NCBI GenBank assembly: GCA_964344565.1
Contig: CAYFNT010000001.1
Span: 62,001 to 126,000, forward strand
DNA from: JACNKJ01 sp964344565
Lineage (GTDB): Bacteria > Krumholzibacteriota > Krumholzibacteriia > JACNKJ01
Direction of reading: 5' to 3'
Length of the DNA: 64,000 bases
This document shows positions 53,855 to 61,194 of this stretch, piece after piece (within the stretch, counting starts at the first letter, position 1; every line of letters begins with the position of its first letter). Under the pieces are notes generated by a model, which worked only from the letters and a program-made list of their open reading frames with translations, did no database searches and had not been told where the DNA came from. The position numbers and the translations under genes are program-made.

Positions 53855-54889
53855 CTACATGAGGGTTTCGAGCTTGGCCTGCAACGCTTCCTTGGGCATG
53901 GCGCCCACGATGCGATCGGCCAGTTCGCCGTTCTTGAAGACGAGCATGGTGGGAATGGAGCGGATGTCGAACTCCGCCGGGATCACCACGTTCTCCTCCG
54001 TGTTCAGCTTGCCGAAGACCATCTTCCCGCGCTGCTCGATGGCCAGCTCGTGGATGATGGGGGCGATCATCTTGCAGGGCCCGCACCATTCCGCCCAGCA
54101 ATCGACCACGAAGAAGGGGTACCTCTCCACGGCCTCGCGGAAGTTCGCGTCGGTGATCTTCAGCGGCTCGTCGGGATCATCCACGAGCTTCTCGGCCTGA
54201 GCCGACTTGGCCTTCGCCTCTTCGAGGATGGCCTCGAAGTCGCTGGCCCCGTGCATGAGCACCGAGTCCACGAACTCGCCCTCGGGCTGGATGCCGATGG
54301 TCACGGTGGCGGCGTCGGCGTTGATGACCTGCTGCGGCACGCTGCTCACGCCGAACTCTTTGGCCATGTCCATGTTCTCGCCGGCGCTTACGGCCACCGA
54401 ACGCACCTTGCCGGGAGCGGCCATGGCGAGCTTGTGATTCTGGATAACAGATCCAGGACAGTGGGGACAGGTGGGCGTGACGAAGGAGTAGAGGAGCACG
54501 TCCTTGTCCACCTTGCTCATCTTGCTCTCGCTGTCGGGGCTCAGGCCACTCTTGCCGCTGGAGATCATGGCGAGGGTTTCCACGAGGGCGCCGGCCTCGT
54601 GCCCGCTGGGGGCGCCGGAGACCTCGATCTTGTAGCCCTTGCTCTGACCCAGGACCAGAGTGGGGGATGTGGTGATGCCGGCCTCCCTCGCGCCGTCGTC
54701 CAGGGTCTTCAGTTCGAGCTGGATGCGCTCGTCGATCTCGGCCAGCTCTTCCATGAACTGGCGCGTGAAGTTCACGGCGTCCTCGTTCTCCTGACCGGTG
54801 TAGAGGGTCACGTCCACCGGATCGCTGAAGCGATCTTGGAAGATCTGCGCGACCTGCTCGGCGGACTTCTCGTCGATGATGCGGTTCAT
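53855..54889 (-). CDS. three-domain thioredoxin fusion
   Basis: 344 residues: two glutaredoxin-like domains of the PDO/AhpF-N type (about 1-115, with no CxxC, and 120-210 with TPTCPHCPGS) joined by a short linker to a true thioredoxin (about 235-344, CWAEWCGPCKM and SIPTMLVFKNG). The arrangement suggests an intramolecular thiol relay. No signal peptide, so cytoplasmic. ATG 54889 is favoured over longer frames because GAAGGAG precedes it, and it starts two bases after the ArsR stop. Confidence 0.85.
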   Translation of the reverse strand: MNRIIDEKSAEQVAQIFQDRFSDPVDVTLYTGQENEDAVNFTRQFMEELAEIDERIQLELKTLDDGAREAGITTSPTLVLGQSKGYKIEVSGAPSGHEAGALVETLAMISSGKSGLSPDSESKMSKVDKDVLLYSFVTPTCPHCPGSVIQNHKLAMAAPGKVRSVAVSAGENMDMAKEFGVSSVPQQVINADAATVTIGIQPEGEFVDSVLMHGASDFEAILEEAKAKSAQAEKLVDDPDEPLKITDANFREAVERYPFFVVDCWAEWCGPCKMIAPIIHELAIEQRGKMVFGKLNTEENVVIPAEFDIRSIPTMLVFKNGELADRIVGAMPKEALQAKLETLM

Positions 54890-54891
54890 GG

Positions 54892-55191
54892 CTATTCTCC
54901 TTCGGGGACGATCGTGATCTCGTCCGGATCGTTCGATTCGAGGGTGTCCAGGAGGGGGCTGACCAGCGCGGTGTTCAGCGAGTAGCACACCGTTTGACCG
55001 TTTCTTTCCACTCGCACCAGATCCAGATCCCGCAGGATCCTCAGATGCTGGCTGACGTTCGATTGTCTCAGGTCGAGCTTCTGCTCCAGTTCCTGGACGC
55101 AGGAGCCTTCCTTCTGGAGGAGACAAAGGATGCGTAGGCGGGTCGGATGACCCAGGGCCTTGAGCCTCGCGCTGGTCTGCTCGATGTTCAT
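54892..55191 (-). CDS. ArsR/SmtB-family regulator
   Basis: 99 residues, winged helix-turn-helix (KALGHPTRLRILCLLQ; LRQSNVSQHLRILRDLDLV). It lacks the ELCVCDL metal site of ArsR; its cysteines are Cys23, Cys31 and one near residue 69, so thiol redox sensing is a fair guess. First gene of an operon encoding thioredoxin fusion, OsmC and TlpA, which it probably represses. Confidence 0.88.
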   Translation of the reverse strand: MNIEQTSARLKALGHPTRLRILCLLQKEGSCVQELEQKLDLRQSNVSQHLRILRDLDLVRVERNGQTVCYSLNTALVSPLLDTLESNDPDEITIVPEGE

Positions 55192-55206
55192 CGCTTCCTC
55201 CTGTCG

Positions 55207-55236
55207 TATTCGAATCTTTGACTATTCGAATATTCG
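55207..55236 (-). promoter_or_regulatory. candidate ArsR operator repeats
   Basis: TATTCGAAT occurs at 55207-55215 and again at 55223-55231, 16 bases apart, the second running into ATTCG to 55236. Each has a TTCGAA palindromic core. They lie 16-45 bases before the ArsR start codon. Confidence 0.55.
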
Positions 55237-55287
55237 CATGTGATAATACAAAGAAGAGGGGGCCCTGTCAACCCCCTAGCTAAGTCC

Positions 55288-56094
55288 TTATTTTACAAGG
55301 ATCATCTTCCTGGCCTCCCGATGGCCGTCGTAGCTCAGCTCGTAGAAGTAGGCTCCCGAACTCACCCTCAGGCCGGCGTCGTCGAGCCCGTCCCAGGCGA
55401 TCTCGTGGCGTCCCGCCCCCCGGCGATGGTCCAGAAGGCGCCGCACGAGGGCCCCGCCCGCGTCGTAGATCCTGAGTTCGATCCGGGCTTCCACCGGCAA
55501 ATCGAAGGCCAGGGTCGTGGAGGGATTGAAGGGATTGGGATAGTTCTGCTCGAGCACCCTGGGCGCGGCGGATACATCGTCGCCGACGCCGGTCGTCTCG
55601 GGGATGAGCTTGATTTGGATGTCGTTGATCAGGAAGTAGGGATCCTCCGGATCGTATTCGATCTTCAGCGAGAGGGTTCCGTCGGCCGCCGAGAGCTCCG
55701 GCGTGTCCCAGAATTGGCTGTCGATCGATCCTCCGCTGGTGTGCCAACTAGGATCCTCCCAAACCAGGTTGGGCGTGAAGTCCGAGCTGGCCTTGTGCAA
55801 CCCCACGCGAATCGATGTTGTCGTGGTCGTGAAGTAGTAGAATCCGATGGAGTCGATGACGCTCCCGTTGGGAATGGGAAGCGGAATGTAGATGGGAACG
55901 GTGAGTCCGAGGGGATCGTCGTTGGCCACGACTCTGAGATACCCGTTCTGCGCAAGAAGATCGATATTGGGAACGAAACCCGTGAACTCGGGAAGGGCGC
56001 GTCGCGCTCCGAGTGGGTTGACCCGGATCCACTCCTGGGCCGTCGCGGGCACTACGAGGCAGACCATCAGTGCGAGGGCTATCATAGATTTCAT
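55288..56094 (-). CDS. exported protein with FlgD-Ig/type IX-like sorting domain
   Basis: 268 residues: signal peptide (ATAQ-E), a beta-sandwich domain (about 30-175), then the C-terminal sorting-type domain (LEQNYPNPFNPSTTLAF to RKMILVK). GGAGG precedes ATG 56094. The mature domain is not one I can name. Probably secreted or surface-attached. Confidence 0.75.
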   Translation of the reverse strand: MKSMIALALMVCLVVPATAQEWIRVNPLGARRALPEFTGFVPNIDLLAQNGYLRVVANDDPLGLTVPIYIPLPIPNGSVIDSIGFYYFTTTTTSIRVGLHKASSDFTPNLVWEDPSWHTSGGSIDSQFWDTPELSAADGTLSLKIEYDPEDPYFLINDIQIKLIPETTGVGDDVSAAPRVLEQNYPNPFNPSTTLAFDLPVEARIELRIYDAGGALVRRLLDHRRGAGRHEIAWDGLDDAGLRVSSGAYFYELSYDGHREARKMILVK

Positions 56095-56204
56095 GTGTTC
56101 CTCCGGGATGATTAATGTCGCCAAAAGCGATTTTATCACAGGCTCCCGAACGAATCGATGGAACTGGTTGTTGGTGGAATTGAAGACCCGAAAGGGGGGG
56201 GGCG

Positions 56205-56795
56205 CTACTTCTTGTCCGCGGCTTTCCTGTCCCAGTCGTCCCATAGCTTCATGAGCATCTCCTTGCGCTCCTTGTGGGGCAGGCCGCGCACGGGGATGAA
56301 TTGCTCGAGCTTCTTCTTCTCGTACTCCTCCAGGCTCATGAGGACCTTGGCCGGGACGCCCGCGGCCACGGAATTCGGCGGAATGTCACGGGTGACCACG
56401 CTGCCAGCGCCGATGACGCAGTTGGGGCCGATGGTCACGCCCATCATGATGATGGTGTTCATGCCCACGATCACGTTGTCCTTGATCTCGATGGGCGCGA
56501 AGCAGTCCAGCTGGGGATGCTTGTTGCGGAGTGCCCAGACGCCGCCATCGTGGGTGATGAAGCGTACGCCGGCGGCCATGGAGCAATTGTTGCCGAGGCG
56601 GACGAGGTAGGGCTCGGACCCGAAAGTGCCTCCCACGTCCTTCGAGACGATGCGCGTACCCTCGCCGATCTGGACGCCCTGCTCCCTGAAGTAGGGGGCG
56701 ATGTTGTCCATGTGATAGCGGTGCAGTCGTATCTTCAGCAGAACGTGCCTGAAGATACCCCAGAGAGTCCGAAATGGCGAAAGCAACTTGTTCAT
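56205..56795 (-). CDS. hexapeptide-repeat acetyltransferase (LbH family)
   Basis: 196 residues. Left-handed beta-helix repeats are visible ([LIV]-G-x4 periodicity: VIVGMNTIIMMGVTIGPNCVIGAGS split) with the CoA-binding VVTRDIPPNSVAAGVPAKVL end typical of maltose/galactoside/xenobiotic and capsule O-acetyltransferases. The candidate catalytic His lies in RFITHDGG. Probably acetylates a sugar or lipid-linked glycan. Confidence 0.82.
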   Translation of the reverse strand: MNKLLSPFRTLWGIFRHVLLKIRLHRYHMDNIAPYFREQGVQIGEGTRIVSKDVGGTFGSEPYLVRLGNNCSMAAGVRFITHDGGVWALRNKHPQLDCFAPIEIKDNVIVGMNTIIMMGVTIGPNCVIGAGSVVTRDIPPNSVAAGVPAKVLMSLEEYEKKKLEQFIPVRGLPHKERKEMLMKLWDDWDRKAADKK

Positions 56796-56834
56796 GGCGA
56801 AGGCACCTTTGCATGATTCACGCCAGCGGGCAAG

Positions 56835-57677
56835 TCAGAGTTCCTCGACGAAGCTGCGCGCCGCTGGACTGAGCCTGTCGGGGCCGTGGTGCAGAAGCCA
56901 GAGATTGCGATCGAAGGCGACGCCGGGCAGGCGGAGTCGGCGCACCTTGACCAGGCCGCTGAGGCTGTCCAGCAAACGCTTGGGGAGCACGGCCTTGCCC
57001 AGTCCCGCCGCCACCAGCTGCAGGATCACCTCGGGGCGATCGATCTCCATGCTCACGGGGAAAGGCCGCTCTGCCTCGGCGAAGCTGCGCTCGAGAAGCT
57101 CGCGGGTGATGGAGCCGCGCGGATAGGTGATCCAGCCCAGATCCTCGCCGCTTCCGCCCTCTCCGACAGGCGCCACGGGGATCATGCGGTCCTTGTCGAT
57201 GAGACGCCCGCCGAGTCCTTCGGGAAGCGCTTCGGAGAAGAGGAAGGCCAGATCCAGTTCGCCCCGGCCGAGTGCCTGAAGCAAGGAGCGGCTTCCCGCG
57301 ACTCGTACCGAGAGGTCGATGTCCGGATAGCTCCGCCGGTAGCGCCGGAAGATGTCAGGAAGCAGGTAGATCGAGGCGATGTCCACGGCGCCGATGGCCA
57401 GTTCTCCGCGACGCAGGCCGCGCAGATCCTCGATGGCCTGACGTCCTTCGTTCATGCGGCGGAGAATGTCCCGGGCGATGGGCAGGAACAGGGCGCCCGC
57501 GGGTGAGGTGCGAGCGCCGCGACGGTCGCGCAGGAGTAGATCTTGGCCCAGGCTATCCTCCAGCTTGCGAAGGGCCTGGCTCACGGCGGACTGAGTCATG
57601 AAGAGCTGTTCGGCTGCTCGGGTGAAACTGCCGGAGTCCACTACGGCCAAGAATGCCTCGAGTTGTCTCCGTTCCAA
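56835..57677 (-). CDS. LysR-family transcriptional regulator
   Basis: 280 residues: N-terminal helix-turn-helix (SFTRAAEQLFMTQSAVSQAL; RKLEDSLGQDLLLRD) and a periplasmic-binding-protein-like effector domain (about 90-280). The palindrome 14 bases before its start codon recurs before the gene at 60732, suggesting autoregulation and at least one further target. Effector unknown. Confidence 0.92.
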   Translation of the reverse strand: MERRQLEAFLAVVDSGSFTRAAEQLFMTQSAVSQALRKLEDSLGQDLLLRDRRGARTSPAGALFLPIARDILRRMNEGRQAIEDLRGLRRGELAIGAVDIASIYLLPDIFRRYRRSYPDIDLSVRVAGSRSLLQALGRGELDLAFLFSEALPEGLGGRLIDKDRMIPVAPVGEGGSGEDLGWITYPRGSITRELLERSFAEAERPFPVSMEIDRPEVILQLVAAGLGKAVLPKRLLDSLSGLVKVRRLRLPGVAFDRNLWLLHHGPDRLSPAARSFVEEL

Positions 57678-57690
57678 GGAAATCTCCCAT

Positions 57691-57711
57691 CAGTTTCGAT
57701 AATGGAAACTG
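57691..57711 (-). promoter_or_regulatory. palindromic LysR-type site before the LysR gene
   Basis: CAGTTTC (57691-57697) and GAAACTG (57705-57711) around GATAATG; TTTC-N7-GAAA fits the T-N11-A plan of LysR sites. Matched at 60696-60715. Confidence 0.55.
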
Positions 57712-57768
57712 GCGTTCTGATCGAAGAAACTTAGCGCAGATGACTCGAATCGAGAAGTCCCGAGAATG

Positions 57769-57795
57769 AAAAACGAGGCCCCGAGGGGCCTCGTT
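57769..57795 (-). terminator. intrinsic terminator of the following minus-strand gene
   Basis: 11-bp perfect stem (57772-57782 with 57785-57795) followed on the minus strand by TTTTTC. Confidence 0.85.
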
Positions 57796-57812
57796 GCAGG
57801 ATCATCCTTGAA

Positions 57813-58340
57813 TCAGTAGAGGTTCCTGATCGTGGACCAGGTGCTGTTTGCCACGGCGGTGGGCTCTTCGATGGTGATCTCGAAGAGACCTTCGACTATA
57901 TGCGGCTCATCGCCGTAGTGGTCCCCTTCCAGAAGCCACGCGATTATCTCGGGCCCGGCATCGCAGGCCTCGTTCACGAAGACTTCCATCCAGAAGGTCA
58001 GGGACTCACCATCGTAGATTTCTCCCCAGCCGCCATCGTCGTCGACGAACTCGCAATATGCGTCGTAGATGTCGAAACGGAACTGGGGGCCCGTCGGTTC
58101 ACCCATGTCCTCGTACCAACCTGCCAGAACGTCCAGGCAGGGGGGATAGTAGATCCGGAATACTGCGATCCACTCCAGGTCCGTGCTTCCGTTGGTGACG
58201 GTCATCTCGACGATGTAGGTGTCGCCCTCAACGTAGATCCAGGGCCCGTCCAGATAGACCTGAGAACCAGCGATGCTTCGATCGGCGATGGCCATCGGCG
58301 CCACCGCCATGATGATCAATGCAGCTATCAATAACCTCAT
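57813..58340 (-). CDS. exported protein ending STWSTIRNLY
   Basis: 175 residues: signal peptide (AIA-D), acidic beta-rich mature domain with several cysteines and Trp/Tyr/Pro, and the short C-terminal motif. GGAGG lies seven bases before ATG 58340 on the minus strand; the longer frame upstream has no good start. No known family recognised. Confidence 0.62.
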   Translation of the reverse strand: MRLLIAALIIMAVAPMAIADRSIAGSQVYLDGPWIYVEGDTYIVEMTVTNGSTDLEWIAVFRIYYPPCLDVLAGWYEDMGEPTGPQFRFDIYDAYCEFVDDDGGWGEIYDGESLTFWMEVFVNEACDAGPEIIAWLLEGDHYGDEPHIVEGLFEITIEEPTAVANSTWSTIRNLY

Positions 58341-58654
58341 CTTCCACACCTCCCACACTGCGACGGATGGTTGGGACCCACCCATCTCCCAGATTTCGCC
58401 AGCCTGTCTCTCGCGGATATGGTCTTGAAGCCGGCGATGAATATCGCCCTGAAAGCTTAGATCCCTTTCAGGTGCCCGGCAAGGAGAGCAGTCTCGTCTC
58501 GTAGGCAGGAATAGGGGCCGAATCGGATTCAGGAGGTGGTTGGGCATGACTATTAGATATCCTAATATTTACAATCATATGAATGAGCTATCATTATCGA
58601 ACTGGATCCGTCTAGAATGCTCGGGAATCGACAACCTTCCCAAGGAGGCTCTGA
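58341..58654. other. divergent intergenic region
   Basis: Separates the minus-strand exported protein and ino1. Holds an AT-rich palindrome at 58551-58567 and a TAGAAT hexamer at 58613-58618 that may be the ino1 -10; no gene seen. Confidence 0.4.
58551..58567 (+). promoter_or_regulatory. palindrome upstream of ino1
   Basis: TATTAG (58551-58556), ATATC, CTAATA (58562-58567): perfect 6-bp inverted repeat in an AT-rich setting, a possible operator. Confidence 0.4.
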
Positions 58655-59965
58655 ATGAGCGCCAAAGAGATTCGCCCCGCGAGCGGAAAGCTCGGCATTC
58701 TGACCCCCGGCATGGGCGCCGTGGCCACCACATACATCGCCGGCGTGGAGCTGGCCAGGCGCGGCCTCGGACAGCCCATCGGCAGCCTCACGCAGATGGG
58801 CCACATCCGCCTCGGCAAGCGCACCGAGGGGAAGTCGCCCCTGATCAAGGATTTCGTTCCCCTGACCGAGATGGACGACATCGTCTTCGGCGGCTGGGAC
58901 ATCTTCGAGGACAACGCCTACGACGCCGCCGTGAAGGCCGGCGTGCTGCCCCTGGCACAGCTGGACGGAGCCCGCGATTTCCTCGAGGGAATCCATCCCA
59001 TGAAGGCAGTGTTCGATCAGCGCTACGTGAAGAAGCTCAGCGGCAGTCACGTGAAGAAGGGCGAAAACTGGATGGACCTGGCCGAGCAGCTGCGCCAGGA
59101 CATCCGCGACTTCAAGGAGAAGAACGACTGCGAGCGCCTGGTCATGGTCTGGTGCGCGAGCACGGAGATTTTCCTGGAGAAGAGCGAGGTCCATCAGAGC
59201 ATCGAGGCCATGGAAAAGGCCATGCGTGAGAACAGCGAGGCCATCGCGCCGAGCATGTGCTACGCCTACGCCGCCATCATGGAGGGCGTACCCTTCGCCA
59301 ACGGCGCGCCGAACCTGACCGTCGATTTCCCAGCCATGGTGGAATTGGCCCAGCGCGAAGGCGTGCCCATCGGCGGCAAGGATTTCAAGACGGGCCAGAC
59401 TCTCATGAAGACCATCCTGGCGCCCGGATTCAAGGCGCGGATGATCGGCCTGAGCGGTTGGTTCTCGACGAACATTCTCGGCAATCGCGACGGCGAGGTC
59501 CTCGACGATCCGGAGAGCTTCAAGACCAAGGAAGAGAGCAAGCTCTCGGTGCTCGACACGATCCTGCAGCCCGAGCTCTATCCCACGCTCTACAAGGACC
59601 TCTACCACAAGGTGCGGATCAACTACTATCCGCCCCGCGGCGACAACAAGGAGGGCTGGGACAACATCGACATCTTCGGCTGGATGGGCATGCCCATGCA
59701 GATCAAGGTCGACTTCCTCTGCCGCGATTCGATTCTGGCGGCGCCCATCGTGCTGGATCTGGCGCTCTTCATGGACATGGCCCATCGCGCCGGCATGAGC
59801 GGCATCCAGGAGTGGCTGAGCTTCTACTTTAAGAGCCCCCAGGCGGCCGACGAGCTCTACCCCGAGCACGACCTGTTCATCCAGCTAATGAAGCTGAAGA
59901 ACAACCTGCGGCACCTGAAGGGCGAGGAGCTCATCACCCACCTGGGCACCGAGTATTACGACTAG
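58655..59965 (+). CDS. ino1: inositol-3-phosphate synthase
   Basis: 436 residues. N-terminal NAD-binding GILTPGMGAVATT, later GGWDIFEDNAYDAA, GKDFKTGQTLMKT and the GWFSTNILGNRDG segment of the catalytic domain. Converts glucose-6-phosphate to 1L-myo-inositol-1-phosphate using NAD, the entry to inositol lipids or solutes. CCAAGGAGG precedes ATG 58655. A terminator follows. Confidence 0.95.
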   Translation: MSAKEIRPASGKLGILTPGMGAVATTYIAGVELARRGLGQPIGSLTQMGHIRLGKRTEGKSPLIKDFVPLTEMDDIVFGGWDIFEDNAYDAAVKAGVLPLAQLDGARDFLEGIHPMKAVFDQRYVKKLSGSHVKKGENWMDLAEQLRQDIRDFKEKNDCERLVMVWCASTEIFLEKSEVHQSIEAMEKAMRENSEAIAPSMCYAYAAIMEGVPFANGAPNLTVDFPAMVELAQREGVPIGGKDFKTGQTLMKTILAPGFKARMIGLSGWFSTNILGNRDGEVLDDPESFKTKEESKLSVLDTILQPELYPTLYKDLYHKVRINYYPPRGDNKEGWDNIDIFGWMGMPMQIKVDFLCRDSILAAPIVLDLALFMDMAHRAGMSGIQEWLSFYFKSPQAADELYPEHDLFIQLMKLKNNLRHLKGEELITHLGTEYYD

Positions 59966-59993
59966 TCCGCGGGAGGCGGGAGAGAAAACTGCG

Positions 59994-60021
59994 CCCCCGC
60001 GGTTCGCGCCGCGGGGGTTTT
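59994..60021 (+). terminator. intrinsic terminator after ino1
   Basis: CCCCCGCGG (59994-60002), loop TTCGCG, CCGCGGGGG (60009-60017), then TTTT. Confidence 0.88.
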
Positions 60022-60022
60022 C

Positions 60023-60250
60023 CATTGCGGGGGAAGATGTTGATGCAGAGGCTTCGGGACTGGGCCTCGTGCTCGGATTGGTGGTCGCGTACATCGCTTC
60101 CGGTAATCTCCACCTTGGCCCGACCGACTAGCTCGATGAATCGCATTTTCCCTTGAAAAACAGCGATTTTTACTAGCCAAGACCGCAACTTTGGTTATCA
60201 TCTTGGCGTTCGGGAGATCATCCCAAAGCACAAGCAAAGGAGAGCAATCC
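60023..60250. other. intergenic stretch before the HU gene
   Basis: No coding frame with a start signal. TATCAT (60196-60201) may be the HU -10. Otherwise nothing recognised. Confidence 0.35.
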
Positions 60251-60595
60251 ATGCCTACGAAGAAGAAGGCGACGAAGAAGAAGGCCGCCGCGCCCGCCAA
60301 GCCGCCCACGAAGAACGAGATCTACAAGACCGTGGCCGAGAAGACCGGCTTCACCCGCAAAGATGTCGTCGCGGTCTGCGACGAGCTGACCGCCGTGATG
60401 GTCAAGACCGTCAAGAAGCACGGCCAGTTCAATTTCCTCGGCCTCATGAAGATGACCCTGGTGAAGAAGCCCGCCGTGCGCGGCGGCAAGCTCGTCCGCA
60501 ATCCCTTCACCGGTGAGATGGTCAAGCAGAAGCCCAAGCCGGCTTCCCGCACCGTGCGCGTGCGTCCTCTCAAGGCCATGAAGGACAAGCTCTAG
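60251..60595 (+). CDS. HU/IHF-family DNA-binding protein with lysine-rich N-terminus
   Basis: 114 residues. After a basic tail (TKKKATKKKAAAPAKPP) comes an HU-like fold: KNEIYKTVAEKTGFTRKDV, the FNFLGLMKM turn and GRNPFTGE-equivalent RNPFTGEMVK of the DNA-binding arms. HU bends and compacts DNA. The Lys/Ala/Pro tail recalls histone-H1-like extensions of some bacterial HUs. AAAGGAG precedes ATG 60251. Confidence 0.9.
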   Translation: MPTKKKATKKKAAAPAKPPTKNEIYKTVAEKTGFTRKDVVAVCDELTAVMVKTVKKHGQFNFLGLMKMTLVKKPAVRGGKLVRNPFTGEMVKQKPKPASRTVRVRPLKAMKDKL

Positions 60596-60631
60596 ATACT
60601 GCCACCCAGCGGAGCGCTCTGTGGCAAGCTT

Positions 60632-60663
60632 GGGCCCCGGGGACGGATCCCCGGGGTCCTTTT
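60632..60663 (+). terminator. intrinsic terminator after the HU gene
   Basis: A 12-bp stem (60632-60643 with 60648-60659, loop CGGA) followed by TTTT. Confidence 0.85.
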
Positions 60664-60672
60664 CGTGGGGGC

Positions 60673-60715
60673 TTGACAGGAGAGGGGAAAGGGTCCAGTT
60701 TCCATAAGTGGAAAC
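60673..60715 (+). promoter_or_regulatory. -35-like TTGACA and LysR-type palindrome
   Basis: TTGACA at 60673-60678, then CAGTTTCCATAAGTGGAAAC (60696-60715), which matches the site before the LysR gene (57691) at nearly every base apart from a one-base insertion. Sits 17 bases before the next ATG. Confidence 0.5.
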
Positions 60716-60731
60716 AAAGTGAGGAGACGCC

Positions 60732-61130
60732 ATGGGACTCGTCAGGAAGGTTCTCGGCCCGCGTTCGAAGTACGACAAGACCATCCCCTACACCTACGAG
60801 GCGCGCGTGCATCTGTCCGGCCTGGATGAGGACGACCTGCTCACCCAGCACTACTTCTCAGACACGCTCTGCGGACTCATCGAAACCCTCGACGGCGAAG
60901 GCGTGAAGGCGGACGAGGTGAAGCTCTTCGGCGTCTACCGAACCGAGGAGTTCGAGCTCGACACCGATCCCTGCACGGATGATTCGGGGGCCTGGTTGTC
61001 CCGACCCGAACTCTGCCGATCCCTGGAGGAGACCTACGAGGCCACCCTCGAGGAGCGCTACAAGGGACACGTGGACAAGGGGCATTGTTCCTACGAGGAC
61101 CGCGATCGCAAGGGAATCGGACCCGCTTGA
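60732..61130 (+). CDS. uncharacterised 132-aa cytoplasmic protein
   Basis: Acidic soluble protein without signal peptide or membrane segment. Features: GLVRKVLGPRSKYDKTIPYTYEA start, an acidic middle and three or four cysteines, two in a DPC...ELC spacing and one near the end (GHCSYEDRD). GTGAGGAG precedes ATG 60732. Its upstream palindrome suggests control by the LysR protein at 56835. No domain family recognised. Confidence 0.65.
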   Translation: MGLVRKVLGPRSKYDKTIPYTYEARVHLSGLDEDDLLTQHYFSDTLCGLIETLDGEGVKADEVKLFGVYRTEEFELDTDPCTDDSGAWLSRPELCRSLEETYEATLEERYKGHVDKGHCSYEDRDRKGIGPA

Positions 61131-61164
61131 GAATCGCCCGAGTGCCAGGGACTCGCGGATGTAG

Positions 61165-61170
61165 TATAAT
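61165..61170 (+). promoter_or_regulatory. -10-like TATAAT before the carboxypeptidase gene
   Basis: Perfect TATAAT at 61165-61170, 24 bases before the TTG start; no convincing -35. Confidence 0.4.
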
Positions 61171-61194
61171 TGGAGGCCGAAGAAAGAAGGATCC

